Below, piece by piece: positions 1 through 8,921 of a DNA stretch of 64,000 nt. The stretch is from assembly GCA_964514655.1 (NCBI GenBank), contig CAZEQY010000011.1, positions 1-64,000 on the forward strand. The letters are read 5' to 3'. The notes beneath the pieces were generated by a model that did not search any database, was not told the origin of the DNA, and worked only from the letters and a program-made list of their open reading frames with translations. The position numbers were made by a program, and so were the translations under genes. The DNA comes from SZAS-7 sp964514655. Lineage in GTDB: Bacteria; Chlamydiota; Chlamydiia; Chlamydiales; FEN-1388. Position 1 is the first letter of the stretch; the number at the start of each line of letters is the position of its first letter.

Positions 1-29
1 CAAGTTTTTAACTTAACTCTGCGGATTTC

Positions 30-1367
30 GTGTCCAAAAGAGCCGACCACCTCAGTTGCCAGAATGTAGTCATCCACGATGGAACTGTTCAAGGCTTTTC
101 GGCTAGCCAAATTCGAGGCTATGAAAGCCTCGACACCATCGAAGTGAAAAACATGATCCTGAAGGGCATTCCAGCATCAAATGGCGGAAGCCGCATGGTC
201 AATGAAACAGTGGCAGCAGGTGTTAACTTTGGGCCTGCTCTAGAAGATCCTACAGCAGCATCTCCTCCACCTGGAGCGCCAATTTCAAATAATATTACGC
301 TTACCAACCTCGAGATTAACGACTATTTTGTAGATACCACAGATATAGACGACCAAGCCCTTTGGGGTGTGGCCCTCTTTTCCTGCAATGATGTTCAGAT
401 GACAGATGTACACGTAAGCGAGCTTACCAATAACGGAAGCGTTGTTAATCTTAATGGAAATACCGAAGGATTTGGTGTTAATTTTTCTACGAATGTCATA
501 TGCCGGCTCTGTACGGGTAATGATATTACAAGCAATAGCCCGGACAACCCCGACGCTGGCGGTGTTGTAGGAGATGCCGTTGGAATGATCTATGTAGCAT
601 GCAACAGAGTACAAAACTACGACTGCAGCTACTCAAATAACGTTGGCACAAGACGCGGCGGCGGATTAACATGGGTAGGAACATCTGATTATGTCGCAGA
701 GCGCTGTGTAGCAGATAGCAACATAGTTGTAGATCAAACAGCCACAGGAGTTCAGTCCCATTTTGGCTTTGAAGCAGTTGGCGACTTTTTCGTCTTTGAC
801 TATTGCCAAAGAGGGGTAATTAAAGATTGCCATGTACTGAACATGCCAACTGCCTTTATAGCAGACGGCGCAATAGATGTTATATTTGAAGATTGCACGG
901 CTCTTGCTGGCAATTTGGTAGCAAATTCAGCAATTCTTACTGAAGGGTTTGAAGCTGTAGATTCAGATGGAGTTACATTTAAGAACTGTATTGCCTCAGG
1001 CTTTACCGTTCCTAACCCAACTACTAGAGGCGGAATTAGAATTGTAGCGCCATCTAACAACATCAACATCCTCGGCTGCAAATCAACCAAGGGTGCTATT
1101 GGCATTTATGTAGCAAATGGCTGTACAAATGTTGTGGCAGATTCCAATGAAGTTGCATTCAATACCGAATTCGGAATTCATGATACCACGCCAACCCAAA
1201 CGCCAAATCTCTACACCAGAAATATAGCGTTTGCAAACCCTACAAATTATAGTGTGAATACTGCTAACCCTAACTTCGCAGTAGTGCAAACGAATCAGAG
1301 CGCAGCGTATCCTCTATACACTGCCGCTAATGCATCGCCACTATCCAATTTCGACTTACAGCCATAA
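30..1367 (+). CDS. Right-handed beta-helix surface protein, N-terminus missing
   Basis: Repetitive Asn/Cys-rich protein with short strands and turns of the parallel beta-helix type, for example the NVVIHDGTVQGF and VTFKNCIASGF rungs. It resembles the middle and C-terminal part of the 811-residue protein at 36114-38549, which has a signal peptide and about 150 further N-terminal residues. Those are absent here: the frame is closed by a stop at 9-11, and GTG at 30 is only the first possible start after it. Either the gene is frameshifted near the window edge or GTG starts a truncated product. Probably exported or surface-exposed if intact. Function unknown. Confidence 0.6.
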   Translation: MSKRADHLSCQNVVIHDGTVQGFSASQIRGYESLDTIEVKNMILKGIPASNGGSRMVNETVAAGVNFGPALEDPTAASPPPGAPISNNITLTNLEINDYFVDTTDIDDQALWGVALFSCNDVQMTDVHVSELTNNGSVVNLNGNTEGFGVNFSTNVICRLCTGNDITSNSPDNPDAGGVVGDAVGMIYVACNRVQNYDCSYSNNVGTRRGGGLTWVGTSDYVAERCVADSNIVVDQTATGVQSHFGFEAVGDFFVFDYCQRGVIKDCHVLNMPTAFIADGAIDVIFEDCTALAGNLVANSAILTEGFEAVDSDGVTFKNCIASGFTVPNPTTRGGIRIVAPSNNINILGCKSTKGAIGIYVANGCTNVVADSNEVAFNTEFGIHDTTPTQTPNLYTRNIAFANPTNYSVNTANPNFAVVQTNQSAAYPLYTAANASPLSNFDLQP

Positions 1368-1380
1368 TTAAAAAAAGCTG

Positions 1381-1409
1381 CCCTAGACCGCACACCGTGC
1401 GGTCTAGGG
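1381..1409 (+). terminator. Perfect 13-bp hairpin after the beta-helix gene
   Basis: CCCTAGACCGCAC at 1381-1393 pairs perfectly with 1397-1409 around a 3-nt loop, 14 bases after the stop codon. An A-run precedes it, but only TTT follows, so it may be a weak terminator or work on either strand. Confidence 0.6.
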
Positions 1410-1439
1410 GTTTGCCTCAAGTGCGTGACAAAATTTGTC

Positions 1440-1504
1440 CTTGCGCGCAGCACTCTCGGAGTGCGGGGCAGCATGCCCTGCTCTCCAAAGCGCTGGCGCG
1501 CAAG
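1440..1504. other. Multibranched foldable element in a 400-bp gene-free stretch
   Basis: CTTGCGCGC at 1440-1448 pairs with 1496-1504 and encloses two hairpins: GCACTC/GAGTGC (1450-1455/1459-1464) and GGGCA/TGCCC (1466-1470/1474-1478). A T-run follows at 1514-1518. It could be a repeat unit, a terminator or a structured RNA. The rest of the gap between 1368 and 1771 shows no supportable gene. Confidence 0.4.
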
Positions 1505-1771
1505 CAACGGCAATTTTTAGCACGCTCAAGGCCTGTCATTTGCTAGCGAATCTTCGTTAGTTTCTCGCGATAGATATACAAGCTCAAAAAACGAGGCGAT
1601 GCCGAGGCGCCTAGTAGCACCCAGAAGACACTGGGAACGGTTATCGCTTGGGCAAGTAATAGCAGCACAATAAACTGAAAAGTAGTCACGCTTCACGAAC
1701 TTCTCCAACACTCTTGAATTATAATTTAAATCCATGTACTTATCGAAATAATATATCAAGAGAGTACATGC

Positions 1772-2377
1772 ATGCAAAAAGTTGAAGACTTTATGATAGA
1801 AGATCTTGTAGACATCATGCTCGAGATCGAAGAAAATAGCGATGATGAAGCTAGACTGAAAGCAGTAGAAAGCTTTCGCACGTATAGCCAGCGCCTCATT
1901 CACGGCATGACACTTCTTATGGCTCACCCTGTATTTGCATCCTTTTTGGCAGCAGGCATCAATAAAGCAAAAACTGACGAAGAAATTCTGCAGACGCACT
2001 TTGGGATTACCGACGAACAGATGGGTGATATGTATGAATATGGCGCATCCCTCTATAGAGAAGCAAAATACAAAGATGCAAGCGATGTCATGTACTGTTT
2101 ATGCCTCTTTAACCCCTTTGTAGCAGGCTTTTGGCGCGCGCTTGGGTTAAGTCAAGAAGGCGAAAAAGACTATCGTGCAGCAGTACTATCTTATGCCATT
2201 GCCTTAGAAAAAGACGACGATCTTGATCCTGCACTTTTTACAGCAAGATGTCTAGGTCAACTTGGCCTTCGCGCTGAGGCGCTAGAAACCCTTGATCACA
2301 CCCTCACTCTTGCAAAAGAAGCTAAGCTATCCCAAGACTTTTTCAAATTAGCAAAAGATATACGATATGAACTTTGA
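1772..2377 (+). CDS. SycD/LcrH-family type III secretion chaperone
   Basis: This 201-residue TPR protein matches class II translocator chaperones. The core has the usual order: a segment like GITDEQMGDMYEYGASLY (about residues 75-92), then YKDASDVMYCLCLFNPF, then FWRALGLSQEGEKDYRAAV, then a repeat at DPALFTARCLGQLG. Such proteins hold hydrophobic translocators or effectors soluble in the cytoplasm before type III export. The N-terminus is longer than in Yersinia SycD, and the ATG at 1793 is an alternative start. It overlaps the next gene by 11 bp, so the two are co-translated, and the next gene is a likely client. The family call is firm; the client is inferred. Confidence 0.85.
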   Translation: MQKVEDFMIEDLVDIMLEIEENSDDEARLKAVESFRTYSQRLIHGMTLLMAHPVFASFLAAGINKAKTDEEILQTHFGITDEQMGDMYEYGASLYREAKYKDASDVMYCLCLFNPFVAGFWRALGLSQEGEKDYRAAVLSYAIALEKDDDLDPALFTARCLGQLGLRAEALETLDHTLTLAKEAKLSQDFFKLAKDIRYEL

Positions 2378-3392
2378 TATACCTTCACGCGGTCTTGATC
2401 CTAGTATAGGCAGTAATGCCGCTCAGACAAAAGACAAGCATAAAGCACTTGATGACAAGGCCAAGATCTTCTCACAGCTAAAAAGTACAGAATTGAGACG
2501 TAAAATTGGTCGCGGCATACAGATCGGCGCAACGGCAGTAGCAGTTGTTGCAGCTGCCGGCGGCATCGTGGCTCTACATTTTACACCTGTTGGATGGGCG
2601 ATTTTGGGGGTAGCAGCGCTCGCTATTGGCGTTACAGCTATCGCAGCTTGCGTATCCAAGGCGCGAGGCGGTAGTCTTTGGAATGAGGTACTTAAACCAC
2701 AGCTTAAGGGCCTAGGTATTGGCATTGCTTCTGTAGTAGCGCTAGTCGTGCTTGGAGCTATAGCAGCAGGTGGAGGCGGTATTGGAGACGGGATGTCAGC
2801 CGGAGGAGCTACGGGATTTGAGCTTGGCATGATGACCGGATATTCCCCTGGAAATGTAGACATAAGCCTACCTATCGGTCAGCAACAGCAAAATCTAGCA
2901 AACCGCAGGCTGCAAGAAGATCCACAGTTTGCCGAAGGGGCTGAAGAGTCAATCAAACAAAATGCAAGCGGCCCTAAGATAACGAAAAGCGGTCGAGAGT
3001 ATGGCTCTAACAGCGCTGAGCTTTATGATGAAGCCGTACAGTTTGTCGCAAAAGGCACCAAGCCAAATTTAGAACGAGCCGCAAGACGCCTTGAGAAGAT
3101 TATCGAGCTTAACCCAAATGATAATGTAAGAAAGCTAGAGCTTGCTGAACTTTGTATGATGATTGCAAAGCCAGAAACCGCCAAGAGAGCTGTCCAGCTT
3201 TTAGAAGAACTAAGATCAAATGACCCCAAATCTATCCTCATCGCAGGAAAAGAGGTAAAAGCATTAAGAAAAGCAGGTCTTTATCAAGAAGCGATTGACC
3301 TCGGCACGGCTTATCAAAATGCGGGCCTATCCAAAAGTGATAACGCCTGGTTTGACATTCAGATCAATCGCGCTCGACAATTAATGCTGTAA
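2367..3392 (+). CDS. Inc-like or translocator-like membrane protein with C-terminal TPR-like helices
   Basis: The 341-residue protein has a bilobed hydrophobic stretch at about residues 50-95 (two membrane segments with a short HFTPVGW turn) and a further Gly/Ala-rich hydrophobic pair at about 112-140. The C-terminal 130 residues are helical and TPR-like (LERAARRLEKIIELNPND, then AKRAVQLLEELRSNDPK). A bilobed hydrophobic domain is the hallmark of chlamydial inclusion-membrane proteins, and two hydrophobic regions also fit CopB/YopB translocators. The overlap with the SycD-like gene supports a secreted membrane substrate. There is no signal peptide. The exact role is unknown. Confidence 0.6.
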   Translation: MNFDIPSRGLDPSIGSNAAQTKDKHKALDDKAKIFSQLKSTELRRKIGRGIQIGATAVAVVAAAGGIVALHFTPVGWAILGVAALAIGVTAIAACVSKARGGSLWNEVLKPQLKGLGIGIASVVALVVLGAIAAGGGGIGDGMSAGGATGFELGMMTGYSPGNVDISLPIGQQQQNLANRRLQEDPQFAEGAEESIKQNASGPKITKSGREYGSNSAELYDEAVQFVAKGTKPNLERAARRLEKIIELNPNDNVRKLELAELCMMIAKPETAKRAVQLLEELRSNDPKSILIAGKEVKALRKAGLYQEAIDLGTAYQNAGLSKSDNAWFDIQINRARQLML

Positions 3393-3479
3393 TTTCACCT
3401 CTATTACAACAATAATTCATTTTACTATTCATCAATCCAATTTATTGTTATAATTGTTTTATAAAAATATTGGTGTAAT

Positions 3480-3716
3480 ATGAATTTTATTGGTATTTGC
3501 TATCATTGTAAGAACCAATTTGCAGATAGATACGAAATAGATACTGCTATGTGCGGACATCGCTTTCATACGCGCTGCTGGGACGGCATTTGCACCCCGT
3601 GCAGCAATGCAAAAGCACTTAAAGACAAACACATTCAAGAAGACAACTGGCGCGCAGTAACATCAACCGCAATTATTGCCTGTGCCTTGTTGATTATTTT
3701 TAAAATCAAAAGTTAA
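3480..3716 (+). CDS. Small RING-H2-like zinc-finger protein with C-terminal membrane anchor
   Basis: A 78-residue protein whose Cys/His pattern fits the RING-H2 consensus: C7-x2-C10, C25-x-H27-x2-H30-x2-C33, C38-x2-C41. A hydrophobic segment follows at about residues 58-75 and ends in a basic tail, as in a tail anchor. Eukaryotic RING-H2 proteins are mostly E3 ubiquitin ligases that recruit E2 enzymes, and bacteria with this fold generally use it on host ubiquitin. The ligase role is inferred, because the sequence shows only the metal-binding pattern. The ribosome site is weak. Another small zinc-binding membrane protein is the alternative. Confidence 0.6.
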   Translation: MNFIGICYHCKNQFADRYEIDTAMCGHRFHTRCWDGICTPCSNAKALKDKHIQEDNWRAVTSTAIIACALLIIFKIKS

Positions 3717-4292
3717 TTATTTAACTTTTCGCACGCGTAGATACTGCAAAATCACAAGAGGAATAAAGAGCGACAGGGCAAGAATCTGCACATTTTGCTT
3801 TTGCAAGATCATGTGAAGAAAGACAAGACCTTCGGCATAATAGGCCTTTTGATGCAGCTTTTGCCACCTTTTGCCAAGCTTTCTTACATAGTAATCATTA
3901 CTAGTTATTGTGAGTGGAATAAAAATAAGAAATGCTATGAGCCCCGGCACAACAACAGGATGTACAAAGTATAGCGCCGTATTGGCATTTAGCCCCTTAT
4001 TTGTGACAAAGGCAGCAATATGCATGCAGGCATAAATAAAAACCGCAACACCCACATTACGACGTATCCGCATGAGCGTCTTAAATAACTGCACCTTTGA
4101 AAATATAATGCGAAGGGGATTTATTGCGAGGCTAAACACAAACATGCTAACAGCAATAGTGCCGGTATTTTTGGTCATCTTTGACCAGTATTTTGCCCCA
4201 TACAGCTCGGTAAAGTATGGCAACACTAAAAAATAGAGTCCAGGCAAAGCAAGCAGGCACCAAACTAGCCATTTATTTCGCAATACATTCAT
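3717..4292 (-). CDS. MsrQ/YedZ-like heme membrane protein (ferric-reductase-like domain)
   Basis: 191 residues with about six membrane segments. Family landmarks are RRNVGVAVFIYACMH (about residues 78-92) and the stretch ITSNDYYVRKLGKRWQKLH, followed by further membrane His residues that would bind heme b. MsrQ passes quinone-pool electrons to the periplasmic methionine sulfoxide reductase MsrP. No msrP is adjacent, so the partner may be elsewhere or different. It ends one base from the RING-H2 gene, in convergent orientation. The family call is good; the physiological partner is unknown. Confidence 0.75.
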   Translation of the reverse strand: MNVLRNKWLVWCLLALPGLYFLVLPYFTELYGAKYWSKMTKNTGTIAVSMFVFSLAINPLRIIFSKVQLFKTLMRIRRNVGVAVFIYACMHIAAFVTNKGLNANTALYFVHPVVVPGLIAFLIFIPLTITSNDYYVRKLGKRWQKLHQKAYYAEGLVFLHMILQKQNVQILALSLFIPLVILQYLRVRKVK

Positions 4293-4319
4293 GTACCCAC
4301 TTTACACAAAAGAAGGCAT

Positions 4320-4445
4320 TTATTGCTGCGGCATCTTTGGTAGGAACAATTTATCGTCTACGAGCTGCTCTAGGCTATCATAAAAGGCTCTAGACCAGGC
4401 ATCACTACTTAAGACAGCAGTTTGGAAGTGATTGCACAGCCTATT
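4320..4445 (-). pseudogene. Out-of-frame coding remnant of the membrane protein gene upstream
   Basis: Just past the stop of the gene at 4445-5470, a different frame on the same strand stays open and protein-like (NRLCNHFQTAVLSSDAW, then FYDSLEQLVDDKLF) until a TAA at 4320-4322. It has no start codon of its own. This looks like the original C-terminus, cut off by a frameshift near position 4450. A sequencing error would give the same picture. Confidence 0.4.
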
Positions 4446-5470
4446 TATCCATTAATAAAGAGATTTCTATATGCATTCATTGGAAGCAGGCTATCTGGCA
4501 ATTGGTTCTCAATTCTCTCTGTAGCACGTGGTGCAAGCCTTCTAATATCCAAGAAAAGATTTCGTAAAAAGTCAATCTTTTTTCCTAGAGCATCAATACT
4601 CTCAACGGACTCTTGTAACGGTGTATTCTTGTACACCTTTTGCAACCTAGAAGCAAGTTCTTGACCATTGAATGGATATACAAAAGCAATTCCTCTATGC
4701 CCATGTTGAGATGCATAGACATTTACTTCACGAATTTTATGAATGAGTTTTTTTTCAGCTTCAATGATCTCATTATGCAACAAAGTAAGCGGTCTAGCGG
4801 GCCCACCTTGAAGATTTGTGCAGAGATTAAGCCCTCTCCATTCCACATCTTCATCACTAGCGTTAAATGGGAGCAAATTTCCATCGGGACCTACCAAGCC
4901 GAGCTCATTTCTTAGCGTAAGAGAAAGGAATAGACCTATATCGCTCTTTTTACCCGCCAAAAAGGCAGTTGTATCCGCCGCAAAAATTCCGGGAAGGAAT
5001 GCTCCACATCCAAAAAATCCAGCTGCAGCAAATTCAGCGGAAATGACCGGATAATAAGAACATGCAAAAATTGGATAGGCAATAGTAGCTGCAGCAAATG
5101 CCACACCTATTACCGATGTTTTTAGATCGACCTTTAACGATTCTAAGTGGCAACGCACTTTTTCCGGCTGTTGAATGACCCTATTTTTTACAGCCTGCAC
5201 CCCGTGGTAAAGAACGCCGATTGGCGCTACAACTACTGCGACAAAGATGCTATAGACTGCACGAGCAACAGCACGAACAGGCTTTAATACCCGATGCTGC
5301 AATCCCTTTGAAGGAGCAGCATATACATGAAGATCTACTTCTTTTAACGTATCGATAATACTTTCATGGGGATGTTCAACCCTAACTTCTTTACGTTCTG
5401 GAGGATAAAGATATTGCAGGTACGCACTATTTAAAAACGCTTTTTCTGTAAATGATGATGTACTATACAT
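4445..5470 (-). CDS. Membrane-associated protein of unknown function
   Basis: The start is placed at ATG 5470 because GAGGGG lies 4 bases upstream; a longer frame reaches 5497. The product is about 341 residues. Hydrophobic segments lie at about residues 70-90 (VYSIFVAVVVAPIGVLY) and 120-175, then a soluble C-terminal half with a coiled-coil-like region (NEIIEAEKKLIHKIREV). There is no signal peptide. The pattern of a hydrophobic middle and a soluble tail is common in chlamydial inclusion or effector proteins, but no family was recognised. The C-terminus is probably shortened by a frameshift (see 4320-4445). Confidence 0.55.
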   Translation of the reverse strand: MYSTSSFTEKAFLNSAYLQYLYPPERKEVRVEHPHESIIDTLKEVDLHVYAAPSKGLQHRVLKPVRAVARAVYSIFVAVVVAPIGVLYHGVQAVKNRVIQQPEKVRCHLESLKVDLKTSVIGVAFAAATIAYPIFACSYYPVISAEFAAAGFFGCGAFLPGIFAADTTAFLAGKKSDIGLFLSLTLRNELGLVGPDGNLLPFNASDEDVEWRGLNLCTNLQGGPARPLTLLHNEIIEAEKKLIHKIREVNVYASQHGHRGIAFVYPFNGQELASRLQKVYKNTPLQESVESIDALGKKIDFLRNLFLDIRRLAPRATERIENQLPDSLLPMNAYRNLFING

Positions 5471-5588
5471 GCAACCCCTCAATTTTAAAAAAACCATTAT
5501 ACTTTAGCGTACTAATTTTTGACAACACATATCTCGTTGAAATCTTTGCTAAGAAACATTATATAACAAAGAAGCAACGGGGAAGTAA

Positions 5589-7997
5589 ATGAGAGTATTA
5601 TTAGCAATACTACTATGTATAGGTGGGTGTATGGAAGCTGAGGAGCAGGTAGAAGCTAAGGTAGAACAGCTCCTTTCGCAGATGACGCTTAAGGAAAAAA
5701 TTGATTATATCGGTGGCCACAAGGATTTTCGCATCCGGGCAATACCTCGCCTTAAAATTCCTGAAATCATCCTTTCCGATGGCCCTGTAGGAGTGCGCGA
5801 ACACGGAAGATCTATCGGCTATCCTGCGGGAGTAAATATTGCCTCCTCATGGAATCAAGAACTTGCCTTTGAGCTTGGCCAGTCGCTAGGAAGCGATGCG
5901 CGCGCTCGGGGCGTACACATCATCCTCACTCCGGGCGTCAACATCACCCGCTCACCTCTTTGTGGACGCAACTTTGAATATTTCGGAGAAGATCCCTACC
6001 TCACCTCACGCATGGCAGTAAACCTTATCAACGGCATACAAAGCCAAAACGTTGTAGCCACAATAAAGCACTTTGCTTGTAATAACCAAGAATGGAACCG
6101 GCACCAGGTAAGCTCTGATGTAGACATACGCACCCTTCGCGAGCTGTACCTACGGGCCTTTGAAGCTGCTGTAAAAGAAGCTGATGTTGGCTGCGTGATG
6201 ACAAGCTATAACCTTGTTAATGGCGTACACATGTCTCAAAATAAATCCCTTAACGTAGATCTTCTAAAAGATGAGTGGGGCTTTAACGGCATACTAATGT
6301 CAGACTGGACATCAACGTATGATGGGATAGAAGCTGCAAATGCAGGCCTTGACCTTGAAATGCCCTACGCCGCCTGCATGAACCGCGAGACGCTCTTTGC
6401 CGCCATTCAAAGCGGAAAAGTTGACGTTGCCACCATCGACGACAAGGTGCGAAGAATTTTGCGCATCATCGTACGCTTTGGCTTTTTAGATAGGCCACAA
6501 ACTGACTATCGCGACTCATTTTTTAACCATAAGGGACATGTTGTTGCCCGCAAGATGGCAGACGAAAGCATAGTCTTACTAAAAAATGATGGCGCGCTTC
6601 CGCTAGATGCCACGAAAATACGGTCTATAGCTGTCATTGGCCCATGCGCCCTTGGCAAAATACCCTTTGGAAGCGGAAGCTCTGAAGTAAAGCCCCACCT
6701 CATCCAAAGCTATATTGCAGGCATCTCAGATCAGCTTGCAGATGATGTTGAGATATACTATGCAAGCGGCACACCAGAATATACCCACACGCACTTTACA
6801 ACATCAGAAGAGGGCAATGAAAAGGGTTTAAAGGGAGAGTACTATACAAATACCACTCTATCAGGAGAGCCTGCCCTAACACGCGTAGATTCACACATGC
6901 AGTTTCATTGGAAAGAGCGAAGCTACAAAAAAGGAGGCCCGGTAAACCACTACTCAGCAAGGTGGACAGGCTATTATACGCCCCAATCGACCGGCGATCA
7001 CACATTCTACCTATCAGGAAATGATGGGTTTAGGCTGCACCTCAATGACATTGTGCTTGTTGATCACTGGAACACTCCAAATACCTCCTTCAGACATGCT
7101 ACATTGCCTTTAGAAGAAGGCAAGCGCTATAAAGTATGTCTTGAATACTACGTTCAACATGGGCCGCAGGGCATTAGTTTTTGGATTTCACCCGGTCAAA
7201 ACACTGCTATAGAACGTGCGAAAGAAGCTGCAGCATCAAGCGAAGTTGCAATAGTATGCGCAGGATATGGTGTAGAGCATGAAGGCGAAGACTGGGACCG
7301 CACCTTTTTTCTGCCGCTCGCACAAGATGAACTCATCAAAGAGATCTCCTCCATAAACCCACGCACAATCGTTGTGATGAGCGCTGGAGGCAATGTTGAC
7401 ATGTCGCGATGGCTTCATAGCATCAACGCCCTCTTATATGCCTGGTATCCGGGTCAAGAAGGCGCAAAAAGCCTTGGAAACATCCTCTTTGGCAAGATAT
7501 CGCCCTCAGGAAGGCTGCCGATGACCTTTGAAAAGGCACTAAAAGACTCTAGCACCTATGCAAGCTACCACGACCAAAATGACCTAAAGCGCGTAAGCTA
7601 TAGCGAAGGCATTTTTGTAGGCTATCGACACTATGATACACATAACATTGAACCACAGTTTCCATTTGGCTATGGCTTAAGCTACACAACGTTTAGCTAT
7701 AGCAACTTAAGCTTTGATAAAAATACCGTATCTGTAGACATCACAAATACAGGCCCGATGGCTGCAAAAGAAGTTGCGCTCGTATTTGTGCGCGACGAAA
7801 GCACCGAAGTTTCACGACCTGAAAAGGAGTTAAAGGGTTTTACGAAAGTAACACTAGAGCCCAATGAAACAAAGCGCGTAACAATACCCCTTGATGCAAG
7901 GGCTTTTAGCTACTACGACATAGCTACAAAATCCTGGCAACGCTCGCGCGGCCCCTTTGAGCTCATCGTAAACTCCCAAAAACTTACTATAAAATAG
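5589..7997 (+). CDS. Glycoside hydrolase family 3 beta-glucosidase with PA14 insert
   Basis: An 802-residue exported enzyme. The N-terminus is hydrophobic and contains an IGGC lipobox-like site, so it may be a lipoprotein. The GH3 N-domain shows LSDGPVGVR, the substrate-binding KHFACNNQEWNRH and the nucleophile in MSDWTS (D239). A PA14 domain is inserted at about residues 410-540 (GLKGEYYTNTTLSG, GNDGFRLHLND), as in plant- and yeast-cell-wall glucosidases. The C-domain (APGQEGAKSLG-like region) and a fibronectin-like end (SVDITNTGPMAAKEVALVF) follow. It hydrolyses terminal beta-glucosides. The LRR gene lies 42 bp downstream on the same strand. Confidence 0.93.
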   Translation: MRVLLAILLCIGGCMEAEEQVEAKVEQLLSQMTLKEKIDYIGGHKDFRIRAIPRLKIPEIILSDGPVGVREHGRSIGYPAGVNIASSWNQELAFELGQSLGSDARARGVHIILTPGVNITRSPLCGRNFEYFGEDPYLTSRMAVNLINGIQSQNVVATIKHFACNNQEWNRHQVSSDVDIRTLRELYLRAFEAAVKEADVGCVMTSYNLVNGVHMSQNKSLNVDLLKDEWGFNGILMSDWTSTYDGIEAANAGLDLEMPYAACMNRETLFAAIQSGKVDVATIDDKVRRILRIIVRFGFLDRPQTDYRDSFFNHKGHVVARKMADESIVLLKNDGALPLDATKIRSIAVIGPCALGKIPFGSGSSEVKPHLIQSYIAGISDQLADDVEIYYASGTPEYTHTHFTTSEEGNEKGLKGEYYTNTTLSGEPALTRVDSHMQFHWKERSYKKGGPVNHYSARWTGYYTPQSTGDHTFYLSGNDGFRLHLNDIVLVDHWNTPNTSFRHATLPLEEGKRYKVCLEYYVQHGPQGISFWISPGQNTAIERAKEAAASSEVAIVCAGYGVEHEGEDWDRTFFLPLAQDELIKEISSINPRTIVVMSAGGNVDMSRWLHSINALLYAWYPGQEGAKSLGNILFGKISPSGRLPMTFEKALKDSSTYASYHDQNDLKRVSYSEGIFVGYRHYDTHNIEPQFPFGYGLSYTTFSYSNLSFDKNTVSVDITNTGPMAAKEVALVFVRDESTEVSRPEKELKGFTKVTLEPNETKRVTIPLDARAFSYYDIATKSWQRSRGPFELIVNSQKLTIK

Positions 7998-8039
7998 AAA
8001 TTGCATTTATACTATATCTGATGATAGTATACTTTTAAT

Positions 8040-8921
8040 ATGGAACCACTTAATGATGATTTTGGTAATTTAGCAATTTATTCTGAAATCGAACAAAAAG
8101 AAGTCACATTCTTGCTTGCTCATAAAGTGCAAATTTTAGCTAAATTAGAAGCAAGACGAGATTTGCATGCAATTGCTGCTAAGGCATTTAGGTATTTAAC
8201 GCGACCAGGCGATAAAGATAAACCACTTGATGACATCAATTTTGCAATCATCTCTTTTCAGATTAATAAAAGAAGCTTTGGGCTTGACTGCTCAAAGTGC
8301 ATGATCACGCGAATTCCAAAAACTTTATTTACAGAAGCACTCGCCGAATTTTGGGAGCGTCTTGAAGGTCTATACCTAAGAAACAATCACATTGCCTGGC
8401 TACCCGAAGAGATGAGCCGGCTACGAAATCTAAAAAATCTTGATCTATCGTACAACTGTCTAAAACAATTTCCCGAACCAATTACCACCATAGAAACGCT
8501 TAGGGATCTGATCCTAAGAGGCAACGAGCTCACCGGCATATCGCCAAATATCTGCAGACTTGGCTCTCTTATGCGTCTTCACTGTGACACAAATCAAATT
8601 GAGAGCATTCCGCCATCAATTGGCAGGCTACCTGAAGTAGTCGACCTTGACCTATCGCGCAACCAGCTTGGCACATTACCCGAAGAAATTAGCCATATGC
8701 AGAGCCTTGCTCGCCTATGGCTCAACCAAAACCCGCTAGAACACATACCCAGCCAGATTATCTATAAACGCGGCTTATTTATTGCAATGTCAGATTGCAC
8801 CCCCAAGCCCAAACAAGTCCGATCACCCCCTCCCCCACAACCACTAGAAGTCGAACCAGACCTCCAACAAGATCGCGCACCCCTCTTGCACGCAACTACC
8901 TCCGGCTGCATCCTACTCTAA
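8040..8921 (+). CDS. Leucine-rich-repeat protein with C-terminal CaaX box
   Basis: 293 residues. A helical N-terminal part of about 100 residues is followed by about six bacterial-style LRRs of 23 residues (LPEEMSRLRNLKNLDLSYN, LPEVVDLDLSRNQLGTLPEE). A proline-rich linker leads to the very C-terminus, which ends CILL at residues 290-293. That is a textbook CaaX box, and the terminal Leu favours geranylgeranylation. Bacteria lack prenyltransferases for this motif, so it makes sense only in a host cell. There is no signal peptide, consistent with type III secretion. Host-membrane targeting is inferred. The ribosome site is weak. Confidence 0.8.
   Translation: MEPLNDDFGNLAIYSEIEQKEVTFLLAHKVQILAKLEARRDLHAIAAKAFRYLTRPGDKDKPLDDINFAIISFQINKRSFGLDCSKCMITRIPKTLFTEALAEFWERLEGLYLRNNHIAWLPEEMSRLRNLKNLDLSYNCLKQFPEPITTIETLRDLILRGNELTGISPNICRLGSLMRLHCDTNQIESIPPSIGRLPEVVDLDLSRNQLGTLPEEISHMQSLARLWLNQNPLEHIPSQIIYKRGLFIAMSDCTPKPKQVRSPPPPQPLEVEPDLQQDRAPLLHATTSGCILL

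Noticed and set aside
1295..1513. 72-residue minus-strand gene
   Set aside because: It covers the hairpin and structured element, and its composition follows the stems; no ribosome site.
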